Source of the DNA: Incurvaria masculella
Lineage: Eukaryota; Arthropoda; Insecta; Lepidoptera; Incurvariidae
NCBI GenBank assembly: GCA_946894095.1
Contig: OX335642.1
Span: 13,837,021-13,901,020 of the forward strand
Reading direction: 5' to 3'
DNA: 64,000 nucleotides
The notes below the pieces were generated by a model that saw only the letters and a program-made list of their open reading frames with translations, was not told the DNA's origin and ran no database searches. Positions 34,901 through 43,579 of the stretch are shown piece after piece. A program made the position numbers and the translations under genes. How positions within the stretch are numbered: position 1 is the stretch's first letter; each line of letters opens with the position of its first letter.

Positions 34901-36226
34901 GTCTTAGTTTCGGTTACGACTATTTATCTCAGCCTGTGACTCATAAAAGTGGTGTAGCAAATAAATATCAACCAAAGATGGTATGTAGGTACAATGTAGG
35001 CAAAACGCAATCCATGAGCGCGCGCGCTGTTCTGAGCAAAAATAACCTCAAAGTTCATCTTTAGCCGTGTTTGCTGAGTTATCCCCATTATAGAAAAAAG
35101 TAAAATTTACATATTGTTAGTTTTTTGATACGAGGAATAAAATAAAATTGGTTTCATGTCTGTACATAAAAATTTCTAGCCCATACTGGAATGGGCTTTG
35201 CTTTTTCCCACACATTGAAACGAGCATCGCTGAGCAGGATGCAACAACACACACGAGGGAGATGCATGCCGATGGAACCTTCTAGAAGCATCGTTTGGTC
35301 CGAGGCGAGAGGTGCAGGGATCGGGCTTTCCGACGTCGAGATTGTTCTAATTCTTGAGCGGTTGTCCATGAATAAATATGTTTCGAAAATATGGTACACT
35401 CAGCACTAGAAAACTTCGTACACTATGCGTTTCTATGTATCATCTAAGTATGTACTGGTACACGATACTGCCCTTTAGATTAGCTGATTTACACGATGCA
35501 ATGAGTCACAGATGTGAAGCACGAATGCAGGACGGTATTAACATGATTAGAGATACTAGTGCAAAGTTGGATCAGTGAACGAAGATGTCACCTTTGTGGC
35601 TGGTGTTTTAACGGTCTTTATTATTATTATTGATAGTATACACTAGCAGCTTTTAGCTTATGATGCGTGTACTTAAAATGTTGATATTTTGAGTCCACTT
35701 CTACTATTATTATTGTGTTTTAGTTCATTTTAATACTATTAAGGTGTTTGTCTAACTTATTTTTTAAATCCTTTTACTGTAATAGCACTAATCACTTCTT
35801 GAGGCAATTTATTCCAGGAGTCCACTACTCTGTTTGAGAGAAAGTACTTCCTTGGTTTTGAATTAAACCTGGATTGATTAAGCTTTAGCGAATGGCTACG
35901 AAGTTCCGTTTTGTTCTTGTGTACACAGATTTTTGTTTAAGCACGTCATAGTTGGCATTAAGTGTATTGAAAAGTATTTCTTTTGAACTAAATTGATGTG
36001 ATGCAGGTGTGGTCGTGGCTGCGGCATCACTCTGATGCCGAGCTGCTCTAGCAGTACCGACTCGTGTTGCATTACTGTTGTAATGTGCAGGGTTCGTGTG
36101 CTGACTACGTCGCTGGCGGTACTGGCGGCGGTGCTGGTCCTGCAGCAATGGCCGGACGTGGCGCAGGTGTGGGCGCGGCTCATGCTCCGGCTGCGGCACC
36201 ACCTCGACCCCGAGCCGCTCCGGTAG
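19796..36226 (+). CDS. Dmtn: TMCC family protein (dementin orthologue), gene model of 14 joined exons
   Basis: TMCC proteins are coiled-coil proteins of the endoplasmic reticulum membrane; human TMCC1 acts at ER-endosome contacts. The exons join in consistent phase into 575 residues plus a stop: 19796-19927, 21012-21112, 23040-23152, 23994-24026, 25130-25252, 25848-26008, 26700-26779, 27290-27423, 29199-29364, 30936-31059, 31493-31603, 32711-32818, 33516-33721 and 36091-36226. Hallmarks are [19 protein letters not shown] and [20 protein letters not shown] (first coiled coil), GSADNISQL, a second long coiled coil, and two membrane helices at about visible residues 497-528 and 535-552. The N-terminal exon was not found. 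A 24-nt candidate microexon (28336-28359) would add eight residues in frame. The symbol follows the single Drosophila TMCC gene. Confidence 0.9.
21012..21112 (+). CDS. Dmtn: TMCC exon
   Basis: Begins [15 protein letters not shown] after TTCCAG and ends in an alanine run before GTAAGC, with two bases of the last codon. Low-complexity N-terminal region. Confidence 0.8.
23040..23152 (+). CDS. Dmtn: TMCC exon
   Basis: Follows a TG-rich acceptor tract ending TGTAG. It reads [19 protein letters not shown] and ends YASPAFR plus one base before GTACTT. An alternative acceptor 4 nt downstream (GCAG) would break the phase. Confidence 0.8.
23994..24026 (+). CDS. Dmtn: TMCC 33-nt microexon
   Basis: Bounded by TTTCAG and GTAACA, coding for [12 protein letters not shown] across its junctions. 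Its length is a multiple of three and both flanking junctions have the same phase, so it can be skipped without a frame change. Confidence 0.65.
24905..25080 (-). repeat. Interspersed repeat family B, copy 3 (uninterrupted)
   Basis: Minus orientation. It shares the acccgcaaagaaacttcacg and gattcgatcaacccagtaaa blocks with the copy at 5699-6025 but lacks the MITE inserted there. It lies in the TMCC intron just before the next exon. Confidence 0.7.
25130..25252 (+). CDS. Dmtn: TMCC exon, start of first coiled coil
   Basis: An acidic/glycine/alanine start (DDADGSGGG) is followed by the conserved helix [20 protein letters not shown]. The donor is GTCAGC; one base is carried to the next exon. Confidence 0.9.
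25412..25800 (-). mobile_element. SINE copy with tRNA-type head
   Basis: Minus orientation with shared body blocks (ggctacattgaactggat, accaacccgggcgggctta). Its head contains the complement of tagctcagtgctgcggcgac, about 50 bp before the acceptor of the next TMCC exon. Confidence 0.8.
25848..26008 (+). CDS. Dmtn: TMCC exon, family signature
   Basis: The most conserved part: [19 protein letters not shown] and [19 protein letters not shown], ending HKRIRNWE in phase 0 before GTGTGT. This stretch identifies the gene as TMCC. Confidence 0.95.
26337..26440 (-). mobile_element. SINE fragment
   Basis: Short decayed piece with caccacctagtaagtaagga, part of the SINE body. Confidence 0.5.
26700..26779 (+). 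CDS. Dmtn: TMCC exon
   Basis: Reads [18 protein letters not shown], then LRDMGQGLK across the junction. Acceptor GACAG, donor GTCAGT; two bases carried. Confidence 0.85.
27290..27423 (+). CDS. Dmtn: TMCC exon with GSADNI motif
   Basis: Reads [18 protein letters not shown], then [20 protein letters not shown], the conserved segment between the coiled coils. Donor GTGAGG at 27424; a second possible donor (GTGTCT) lies 5 nt later but breaks the phase. Confidence 0.92.
27490..27930 (+). repeat. Intronic minisatellite of about 65-76 bp units
   Basis: Six or so imperfect units, each containing attaccttctcactttcgtc, then aattaccattccaccgtccc and a CATCACCA-rich end. The array is strongly C+A rich on the plus strand and starts within about 70 bp of the TMCC exon donor. 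Confidence 0.8.
28336..28359 (+). CDS. Dmtn: Candidate 24-nt TMCC microexon
   Basis: A GC-rich 24-nt block lies between a pyrimidine-rich tract ending CTAG and the donor GTAACT. Its length and phase let it join the exons on either side (giving about APPHAELRG) with no stop. This is a prediction from splice sites and phase only. Confidence 0.4.
28860..29165. repeat. Interspersed repeat family D, copy 1
   Basis: Contains acacgtaagaacttcacagg, acgctatttagtgcaacaaa, gaattcgtaagcgaact and a tacgctggcgccatac block, shared with 39360-39600 and in parts with 43580-43890 and 48515-48560. Non-coding; class unknown. Confidence 0.55.
29199..29364 (+). CDS. Dmtn: TMCC exon, Ser/Glu/Ala-rich linker
   Basis: Reads [19 protein letters not shown], then [13 protein letters not shown] and [19 protein letters not shown]. 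Very GC-rich. Acceptor CGCAG, donor GTGAGT. It joins the two coiled-coil halves. Confidence 0.9.
29390..29690 (-). mobile_element. SINE copy with tRNA-type head, decayed
   Basis: Minus orientation. It starts with ctgatattagcccaacacac 25 bp after the TMCC donor, continues with degenerate body blocks and ends in a decayed tRNA-like head (cttgaatgcacttattcaac). Confidence 0.65.
29691..30423. other. AT-rich intron stretch
   Basis: No exon seen. At 30229-30265 there is a short gttaggttaggttactaggt run. Confidence 0.4.
30424..30711 (+). mobile_element. SINE copy, 5'-truncated
   Basis: Starts at the ggttcggattccacgt box of the head and is then complete to the cacataaaaaaaaaat tail. Confidence 0.85.
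30936..31059 (+). CDS. Dmtn: TMCC exon, start of second coiled coil
   Basis: Reads [17 protein letters not shown], then [20 protein letters not shown] and ends DTFK before GTGCGG in phase 0. Confidence 0.92.
31493..31603 (+). CDS. Dmtn: TMCC exon, second coiled coil
   Basis: Exactly 37 codons: [18 protein letters not shown], then [19 protein letters not shown]. Acceptor TCTACAG, donor GTGTGT. Confidence 0.93.
31973..32342 (+). mobile_element. Full-length SINE with composite tRNA/5S-like head
   Basis: Complete copy of about 370 bp. It has an A-box-like tagctcagtgtg at 31983, a 5S-like ctggatgggtgacc at 32049, a B-box-like ggttcggattcc at 32085, the shared body, and the tail ttcagttacataaaaaaa. 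It serves as the reference copy for this head type. Confidence 0.88.
32499..32626. mobile_element. Palindromic MITE-like element
   Basis: Arms 32508-32538 (starting gtttcagcgacat) and 32587-32617 are inverted copies with a single mismatch; weaker pairing extends outwards to about 40 bp. Degenerate relatives lie at 11740-11830 and about 60900-60950. Confidence 0.75.
32711..32818 (+). CDS. Dmtn: TMCC exon, end of second coiled coil
   Basis: Reads [18 protein letters not shown], then [15 protein letters not shown]; the VENLKQAL...IRD(I)xEALxxCQTx pattern is conserved in vertebrate TMCC proteins. Follows a (TG)n tract and TTTCAG; phase 0 at both ends. Confidence 0.95.
33516..33721 (+). CDS. Dmtn: TMCC exon with first membrane helix
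   Basis: [10 protein letters not shown], a Gly/Ala run of about 14 residues, LPPR, then a long hydrophobic helix ([16 protein letters not shown] to AGIAMPF) ending LRTR across the junction. The donor is a non-consensus GTTCGC (33722). If the intron is retained, a stop follows at 33744-33746 and the second helix is lost. Confidence 0.9.
34708..34780 (+). mobile_element. Half copy of palindromic MITE family 1
   Basis: Carries ggctgagacaaatagtcgta and gtactttgtgacgtcactt, one arm of the element, directly beside the complete copy. Confidence 0.65.
34782..34935. mobile_element. Palindromic MITE family 1, complete
   Basis: Begins aggctgagataaataatcg and ends with the complement of aggctgagataaatagtcg. 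The arms carry gtactttgtgacgtca / tgacgccacaaagtac. 154 bp. Confidence 0.82.
35700..35990 (-). pseudogene. LINE reverse transcriptase C-terminal fragment
   Basis: The minus strand reads [17 protein letters not shown], then [18 protein letters not shown] and VKGFKK. This is the conserved C-terminus of CR1/jockey-type non-LTR reverse transcriptases. A piece upstream (SVYTRTKRN) fits the same protein. It has a frame break and no 5' part. It lies just before the last TMCC exon. Confidence 0.75.
36091..36226 (+). CDS. Dmtn: TMCC terminal exon with second membrane helix
   Basis: After TGTGCAG it reads [20 protein letters not shown], then an amphipathic tail ([19 protein letters not shown]) and TAG at 36224. 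The short helix followed by a tryptophan matches vertebrate TMCC ends (the FLWKHW region). Confidence 0.93.
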
Positions 36227-36660
36227 TGCCGGCTCGCGGCGCCGCAGTACCCACCCACCCCCTCCCACCGTTGCAATGGTGTTCTGTTGGAATCGACACC
36301 GTGGCTTTTGCTGTGCTGAAATCATCCTCTGCGTCTAGAGTAATTCTAGATAAGGCAAGTTTGGAGTTGGTTTTAGTCGAAACTTTTAAAAACCAGTATT
36401 TTATCCAAAGGTCACATTTTTTATTTCCTCTTTTTTTTTTATTTGGCATCCCCCGTGGGTTGAATGCCAATTTTGTCAAACGAAAACTCTCACCTACATC
36501 GGTCTAAGCAAGTCTACAGTGGTTTCAGAAAAATGCTTGAAAAAAAAACTCCTTTGTATTGCATGAAATGCGATTACTGAACCATATCTCACGATAGTAG
36601 TCCCTAGATTTTAGACTGGAAACTAATATTTTCGATGAGCAATAAAATAATACGGCTGGA
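36227..36660 (+). terminator. Probable 3'UTR and poly(A) signal of the TMCC gene
   Basis: The first AATAAA after the stop is at 36641-36646, about 415 bp downstream. This is the simplest candidate end of the transcript. Confidence 0.4.
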
Positions 36661-38850
36661 GTTTTATACATGTATGTATAGTTGTGCGAGTGATGTTCAT
36701 ATTATGCGTAGAAGTCATATTCACTTGCCGTCTCGGCAGCGGTGACAGTATTAGTGAGGTGATGGGCGCGACAAAACTTTGACTGTCCTTTCATGATGTG
36801 ATACCAGTTCATAGATGTAGGAGAAATACTTTTGCTACTCGACGAAGGCATTCGATAGGGAAATTCTCTATGAACTATTTGTTTACACTATTAGGTAATT
36901 ATTTGTATGTGTTATTATTGTGTACGTACGTTGTATTCTGTTTGTTATTGTATAGGAAAATTAAATTATTTATGGGTACTGTTGTTGTACAGGTAGGGAG
37001 GGGTTTGTTGCTGCCACATGTTGTTGGTGACGAGTTAGTATAGTTGGGAGCTTGTAGGTTGAATCGCTTGTCTTGAGCGGGCGGATGGTCGACTTGGTTC
37101 GCCTCCGTCCGCACGTCCTATGTATTCACCGTATCGATACATCCAGTTATGTTGTCCGTCGCAACGTCACCGGCTTCATTGACATTGTATTAGTTCTAAG
37201 CAAATGAAACGTCACAAAATAGTGCATTAGTACACTCAGATTTTTCCAAATTTGATATGCTGAAACAATAACTTTAGATAGAATTAATTGGAACGTCTGA
37301 AAGAAATACATTCCATGAGCAGGTACTCGTTACTCGTAATGAAATTAGGAAATTTTAAATTGCTAGTGAAATCTTACTCGGTAGTGAGTGGTGTAGATCT
37401 GCCGCTACTGATTGAAATAAAAAGATACAACACCGCATCTCTTGTATTTTTTTCCTTTCTTTCCTGCTCCATGAACGATCTTCATCTCGATGATATATAA
37501 GGTCGTGACCTCAGATCAAAATTGAAGGAGATATGCTATCTAGCGCGCCTATTATGAGACCCACTGTCTACAATTTTCAAAACTACTAACGCATATATAC
37601 ATATACGTAATATGCGCAGACATATTGAAGGGTTTTTGTGGATGGGAACTGACTTGCTGAACGCATTTTTGCCCATACAATTATATGGCCACTTTGGCCG
37701 TACGGCGGAGTTGCAATATCGAACTCATGCCACTTTCCCTTAATTTTCTCTTCAGTGGTCGTGACTAATCAGAAAGCTGTGATTGGTGTAAAAATGATTG
37801 GTTTCAACCCAACACAAAAAAAAGGTTTTCTGATTTGAGTGCAACCAAACCCTTTGGATTTCGTAGATATTTGTCCCGCATGCCATATTTGCCCAATTTT
37901 CGCCCTTTGCAATAAGGCATATTTTTGTGCCATATACTTGGTCAATAGCGACCGACGGAAGCCATGCATATCTCATATCTCATATCGATTCAACCACACG
38001 TAACTTATTGTTCGAGCTCGTTTCCGCACAGAAACGATAATTTATCCATTGATGTATCAAGAATCTCTATCCTGGGGGGTAGCCGGCGTAATATGTGAGA
38101 AAATATGCCACCCTTGAACGGTCCTATGTAGCGACATCGCTAATGCTGCGAAACAAATTCATGCAACAAATTGATGCATAGTAGCTAGCATGCACTGCAA
38201 TAGATGGCGCTATCCACTAGAAGGTCCAGCATGTCAAAAACACATGAAGTATGTATCACACTAATGAAGTTTACAAGCAAAATAACATTGGATACAACAT
38301 TCAAATCACGACTAGAGAGCCGCTGGCCGCTGTCTCTTCCTCCTGTACAGGGAGCCTGTCTGTGACACCTTCAGGGAGTAGATGTTTTTAAAGGTAAATC
38401 ACTTGCATGCCTTACTGGGTTAATGGAACCTCTACATACAGCTGCCATGTAAACTAAACGGGGTCTACTTTGGGGATGATGCCAGTCATACACTGACATT
38501 GTGACAACATATAGGCAAGTATATCAGTTTACATTGGATAATTGAAACCTATTTTTTTATATATTGAACTTGCAAATAATAAGAGCGGGTTTCCAGTTTT
38601 CGTATGTTCACTGTGCACCCTAAATTCATTCTGTGTGCCCTTGGAGGTAGACCGAAAAATTCTTTACAAGTTTTTGTAATATTTCGACTCAACAATGGAA
38701 CAATCTACCTTCACAGTTTTTTATCTTGTCACTTCTCTTTGGTCGTTTGATTGGACAGCACAAGCAATACATCTTCAATACCTTTTTCTCGAAAAATGTA
38801 TTATTCTTGTGCCACATAATTCTTCCCTGGTGCCCTAACAAGTGTCTAGC
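36661..38850. other. Intergenic stretch between TMCC and the small secreted gene
   Basis: Mostly AT-rich with no exon I can support. A GC-richer patch at 38325-38390 shares cgctggccgctg with about 10345; its nature is unknown. Confidence 0.4.
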
Positions 38851-39359
38851 CTGGCGATCTCCACGGCGGGGCCCCTAACCAACCGAAGGATCCAGGTAAC
38901 GCCGCCCTAGGGCGCCAGTAAGCATCTCCCACTCCGCAAGAAGGTAGAAATTTTTATTTTCACATAAAATCAAACTTTTTAATTACAGTCCACTCCCCAT
39001 TTCAAAACAGCGGGTTTATTAGGAAACTTTATTCAGTATAAAAATGTGTCTAATTTAAAACAAATATTTCTCCATTTACATTTTCTGCTTGTGTTTCTGG
39101 TAAAATATTTAAACACTAAAAAAAGTATATAAAAAATGTAAGTGAGCTTACTGGGCAAACCCTGATAATTCCTGATGGTCCTGGTGAGTTTACCCACATA
39201 CACTGAAGGTTGCGTCGGCCAGTCAATTCGCTTACGAATTAGCTCTCTGTATTTACTCTTGAATATCATTTACGTCAGTGAGTCGCCTGCGAGATGTCAT
39301 CCGCTATATAGAGAAAAAATAGGCATCTTTTTTTCTGCATAGAGTTTGACAGCTTCTCA

Positions 39360-39600
39360 CGCGGAGAACTTCTCGTGTTCACTTCCCGAGTAGACCCCCA
39401 GTACTCATGTTTTCGAGTTCCGACACGTAAGAACTGCACAGGACGCCATTTAGTGAAACGAACATTCAATGTTTGATGTTTCAAATTAGTAAGCAAACTG
39501 ACTACCAATAGTAATACTAATACTAGGTTACGCTGCCGCCATACGCATGAGTCTCGGTCGCCACTCCCGTACGTCCTAACTCGATGGCTTAGTATCGGAG
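39360..39600. repeat. Interspersed repeat family D, copy 2
   Basis: Shares cgacacgtaagaactgcaca, ggacgccatttagtgaaac and a ttacgctgccgccatac block with 28860-29165. It would form part of the 3'UTR of the minus-strand gene ending at 39615. Confidence 0.55.
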
Positions 39601-39614
39601 CGAGTACGGACGCG

Positions 39615-39786
39615 TCAGTTGAGCGCGGAGGAGAGGCGTCGCAGCGGCACGAGGTGGTCGGGACGCGGCGGCGGCGTCGGCCTGCTCGCGTCGACGCCGG
39701 CGTAGCTGTCGTTCGCGTCAGCGTCGTCGGCGATGGTGTCGGCGTCGTCGGCGATGGTGTCGGCGTCACCTGCGCTCGCGCGACGC
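39615..39786 (-). CDS. Small secreted protein, exon 2 (acidic repeat and Pro/Arg tail)
   Basis: GC-rich block in AT-rich DNA, open for 56 codons to TGA at 39617-39615. The 21-bp tandem repeat encodes DADTIAD twice. The upstream tract TTTTCTTCCTCTTCTTTCC supports a real acceptor. A second AG 17 nt downstream would be out of phase with exon 1. Confidence 0.65.
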
Positions 39787-40962
39787 CTGCGACCCCGAAA
39801 ATTGGAAAGAAGAGGAAGAAAACATAGAATTCACTTTTTATTTCATTTCTGCAATTGGCTGGCAGCCGAACTTTATGAGAGGAGTGGGGTGACGAAATAA
39901 AGTTGAAAATCTACCGTCCACTAAATCAATATGGTAGAATGAATTTGAATAAGGTAGAATTTGATTATGACATAAAATTACCTTGCGTCCATATAGAGGG
40001 CGCCACAGTCGTTCGTCGCTTTTTCTCTATGACAGGAAGTTACAATCACAACTGTATTGCGAGCTATGTATTTAATCTCATAAAAAAATTAATATAAGAG
40101 TTTAGGATCTGTGAGATGATAATTAGGCAGCGTGCAAAAAGTTGCTAAATGTAAATGGCGACTTTTTGTATTTCTTATAAGTGACCATTCCTATTGTCTA
40201 GTAATATCACTGAGTGTCTCGTAAAATTAAAGTCCGTGATATTGTAAGTGAAATCATAAAATCACTGTTTTGGCAAAATCATGGTGATCGTCTAATTTGC
40301 ATTATGTCTTGCTGAAAAAGTTAAATGAGCAAATGCATTTTTATAATGTTTTATTGCTAGCCCTCAATAAAATGTGCACCAAGCTTTTTGAATATCTATG
40401 ACGTATCTATGTACATATTAGACGAGATCATGCTAATTGCAGAGAGATAGAATACAAAATATATATTAGATTGAAAACCCAAAAGCAAAGTGAACCATGA
40501 ATGAAACCTTTAGATACCCAGGACTGATCACATGGAAGGACAAACGCATACGAATAGACACAGGTGCAATCAGTAATCACTCAAAGACAATGCTTCGTGT
40601 ACGTACACAAATTTACACACGGACACTAGATAGAGTACGGAATATTGAGGAGGCAGGAAGTAAACGTTTGTAAATTTGTTCCAGGACCGCTGTTACCGTT
40701 TTACTTAAGACCTTTTTGCTCCGCGAATGTATAACCGTCGCAATTGGCTATGCCTTCTTAATTAATAACCAAACAACAAATCCACATTTTTTTAGTTAAT
40801 ATGAACCTTAACGTAATGGATCTATGTTGGAATTCCAATACTGTTTGCAATCAAATGTTACGTCACTTTCAAACACGGCCGAGCGCCTCACACGCACGCA
40901 GTCACTAACAAAGTAGCGAGACATGACCCGGCGAGCAAAACGACGCGACGCCGCGACGCCAT
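39615..40962 (-). CDS. Unrecognised small secreted protein, two-exon gene model
   Basis: I do not recognise this gene. The model joins 40962-40892 and 39786-39615 and encodes 80 residues. The N-terminus (MASRRRVVLLAGSCLATLLV, then TACVRRASA) is a textbook signal peptide: three arginines, a hydrophobic core and an Ala-x-Ala site. The mature part starts with an acidic region holding two copies of DADTIAD. It ends in a proline/arginine-rich tail (ASRPTPPPRPDHLVPLRRLS) with a dibasic site. The donor GT|GTGAGG and the acceptor (long pyrimidine tract, GTCGCAG) are in phase; the 1105-nt intron is ordinary. A CpG-rich 5' region precedes the ATG. Candidate AATAAA signals on this strand are at about 39020 and 39033. 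The tail loosely recalls proline-rich antimicrobial peptides; a neuropeptide precursor is another possibility. Function unknown. Confidence 0.6.
40892..40962 (-). CDS. Small secreted protein, exon 1 (signal peptide)
   Basis: The ATG at 40962 opens 23 codons plus two bases. Hydropathy fits a cleaved signal peptide. Without splicing the frame meets TGA immediately (40890-40888), so the donor at 40891 is needed. Confidence 0.6.
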
Positions 40963-41235
40963 ATTGTTTCGTAACGTTTTTGTCGTAAGTTTTATTGCTA
41001 TACATGTAAATGAAACTTACCGGTGATATGAAACTCCGCCATTATGAAGGTTGTGCACCCGGCTGTCGTGTTTACGCATTATTATGGCACAGTACGGCAT
41101 TACTCCTTTTTTAATTTTAGATTGTATCACGGATAAGTTAATGCGCAGGAACGCCGCAGAGGAGTGAATCATGCGCGTATAAAGTGAGCGGGTCCCCGCT
41201 AAAGACCAGCGCGCGGGTTCCGCCCACTTCACAAT
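40963..41235 (-). promoter_or_regulatory. CpG-rich putative 5'UTR / promoter of the small secreted gene
   Basis: Base composition is clearly more CpG-rich than the flanks. No TATA box fixed. It could serve as the promoter of the minus-strand gene; not proven. Confidence 0.3.
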
Positions 41236-42106
41236 TCTTACCTCCTAATTGTTCTGTGAGATAGAGGATTAACATCGACAAACACCAGCCTGCAGACAAG
41301 AACAATTTTGGACACCTTTGATTGCAGCTTGCCTGCCAATTCATACATTATAAAAATCAATTGCAACTTACATGATATGATTGGGTGTATTTACACTCAT
41401 TGATGTTAAAGCCCATCTGTCATGTAAATTACTAACCGTGTTTAACATACTTACATCCATATTATAGCATGACGTCGTTTCTCTGGAGACATAGACAGAG
41501 ATGGCTATTACATAAAAAAGATATGATAATTTATGACAAGAATATCCAACCAGAGCTACAACTGTATTGTAGTGCATTCAGTTTATGACGAGTTATGGCA
41601 TTTAGTTCGTTATTTTCCAGTCACATATTTATTTTGTAATATGATAGGATAAAAATATGTAAATCGAATTAAATCCAACAACTTTTTACTGGGAAATGTT
41701 TTTTCAATCAAGAAAAAAGATAACTTTTGCTAGAAGAGTTCTTTCACTTCAAAGTAGAGATAACTATTGGACATACATACATGCGCTTAGTATAATTTAT
41801 ATTAAAATATTTGCTTTTCTTCATACTATTTGGACCATCCGATTTTTTTAAGTTGCTAATGCACGTTTTTTAGTGTCTGGTTCCAAATCATCTATTACGT
41901 ACAAGATTAATAGATCCAAAACATATAATCAGGCACAACAATTTTTGTTCAAATTTTCATGCATTTCATATTGCAAAAGAATTTCTGATGGAAGAATGCA
42001 ACTTTAGTCTCCCCATTTAATGGCCCAGGTTCAAATACATACATATATGTACATTCATCTATCTTACTCCATTCTACCATCGCTAAATAAGCAGGGAAGG
42101 CAACCA
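41236..42106. other. AT-rich intergenic stretch
   Basis: No gene or family repeat recognised. Confidence 0.4.
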
Positions 42107-42305
42107 TTTGCTATCCACATTTCTCCTATAAGAACCAATCGATCCTGTAGATCCTTTACCTGTAGGGTCGGTAAAGCTGTGAAATTCACTCACTGCCAGG
42201 ATATTTCTCTCAGCCCTGTAAACGTAATATATGAAGGGCCTGGCCGGTCGAGATAGTTTTATCCAGTCCCCAAAAAAATGCAAAAGCCCATAGGTGTGCG
42301 TCATT
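42107..42305 (+). repeat. Interspersed repeat family F, copy 1
   Basis: Shares with 60130-60385 the blocks agaaccaatcgatcc / agaacctaccgaccc, agggtcggtaaa, gccnnggntattnctctca and caaagcccatnggngt. Possibly a LINE 3' end. Confidence 0.6.
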
Positions 42306-42484
42306 AACTTTAAAAAATCTTGTCTTTTTATGTTATTTAAGGGAAAGAGAAATAATCCTTAAGTCTAATTGGGAAAAATATTTCCTATTTGTTGATTTAT
42401 TAAGTGTAACAATTTTTTTTTTTTGTGACTGAAAATTAATGGCTAATTGTTATTAATGGCTAATTAAATTATAAGCCTACTGTC

Positions 42485-42839
42485 ATGATGTAGCTCGTGG
42501 TCTAAGGGCAAGAGGACTTGCCTTTCATGCGAGAAGTCTGGGTTCAAATCCTCGCCCCGGTCATGCACCACTTTCTTACTCTTTCTTAGTTGTATAAATG
42601 CATTTCGTTACGAATGCGAGCTGTTCCAAGGTTCGGAACCCATGTGGTACCACCACATTGGTTGAAGCCGCAATGAAAAATTGTCTGTGTATTCCATCCA
42701 GTTCAATGTAGCCGTGCTCATATAGATGAGGTCCTTGTATGGCATCTAATTCTTTCGGGAATGTGGTGTATTGGGCTAATATCAGAACAGTAGTTGTGTG
42801 GTATGCATGTGGCCATGTCAAGTTCCATTAAAAAAAAAC
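42485..42839 (+). mobile_element. Full-length SINE with tRNA-type head
   Basis: Reference copy for the second head type. It has a tRNA-like start (tagctcgtggtctaagggca), a perfect B box ggttcaaatcc at 42541-42551, a pyrimidine-rich linker (caccactttcttactctttc), then the same body and A-rich tail as the composite-head copies. Confidence 0.88.
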
Positions 42840-43050
42840 ACCTAAAGGAAACTCGGTGCCATGCCAGACCTTCCTTGCATTTCAAGGCTACACTGAACTG
42901 GATTGAAAATGTGGACAATTTTCATTACCACTTCGACCATCGTTCATTCGATGCGATGGTACCAACCCGGGTGGGATCAATCCTACAACCTAGCAACTAA
43001 GGAAGAGTACCTACAGTTTAACTTGGAATCTTAACAACAAACCATGAATC
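42840..43050 (-). mobile_element. SINE copy, truncated, tail-to-tail with its neighbour
   Basis: Minus orientation with body blocks ggctacactgaactggatt and gatggtaccaacccgggtgg. Its 3' end meets the A-tail of the plus-strand copy. Confidence 0.75.
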
Positions 43051-43579
43051 CCACAGTCGGCTCTTAAGACATGCTCACTGCATTTCGTATATTGCAGTGT
43101 GTATTATTTTTAGGTACCAGAACCTACACAGCGACCGGACAGACTTTTTGTACATTTGCTAAAAGGACATGCCAAATTAAAGTTATTCATCGGTTACAAA
43201 ATTCCATTTATTGCTTTCGTACACGAAAGACACGAGAGAAGCGCGTGCGGCTTTTAAACGTGACCATACAGCGCCCTCTACCTGCCTCGCAAACATTTCT
43301 ACAAGAATAAAAAAATTCACAAAATAGGAATGTAATTTCGCCCATAATTTCGTAAAACAATATAAATTATATCTCAAAATAAATGCTTAAAGTTTCTAAA
43401 ACCTACAATTAACAAGATAACATAAAATCATCCCCTTGGAGGATTGCAGGAAATAATCATTTAAAAAAGATAAAACTTATTTCAACATGGTGATTCACAA
43501 TAAAATTACATAAAATATATTAGAACTTATCTGTTTCTATGTAAAATAGCAGGTATATTAAACAAAGAGTGTCGAAAGA
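43051..43579. other. AT-rich intergenic stretch
   Basis: Nothing supportable seen apart from a short cagcgccctcta block reminiscent of the MITE at 44361-44707. Confidence 0.35.

Larger units (their letters stand above)
33748..35396. repeat. Large inverted repeat (two 360-bp arms)
   Basis: Arms 33748-34107 and 35037-35396 face each other. The outer ends match closely (ttttcgaaacatatttatt, acaaccgctcaagaatta) and so do the inner ends (ttttttctataatggggata, aaagatgaactttgaggtta). The middle of the arms is more diverged. The central 930 bp holds MITE family 1. It lies wholly in the last TMCC intron. Confidence 0.75.

Noticed and set aside
36064..36507. A 147-codon plus-strand frame
   Set aside because: It crosses the last TMCC exon in the wrong frame and continues into the 3'UTR.
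38848..38898. GC-rich block ending in a good donor (ATCCAG before GTAACG)
   Set aside because: It has a palindromic core and no partner exon, and no frame shows recognisable protein; more likely repeat-derived.
39275..39769. A 164-codon minus-strand frame starting Met-Thr-Pro-Thr-Pro
   Set aside because: It overlaps the better model in another frame, runs through repeat family D, and its start codon is a reading of the 21-bp tandem repeat.
42485..42560. Possible tRNA gene
   Set aside because: B box and A-box-like start are present but the sequence runs into the SINE body and lacks a closed acceptor stem; it is a SINE head.
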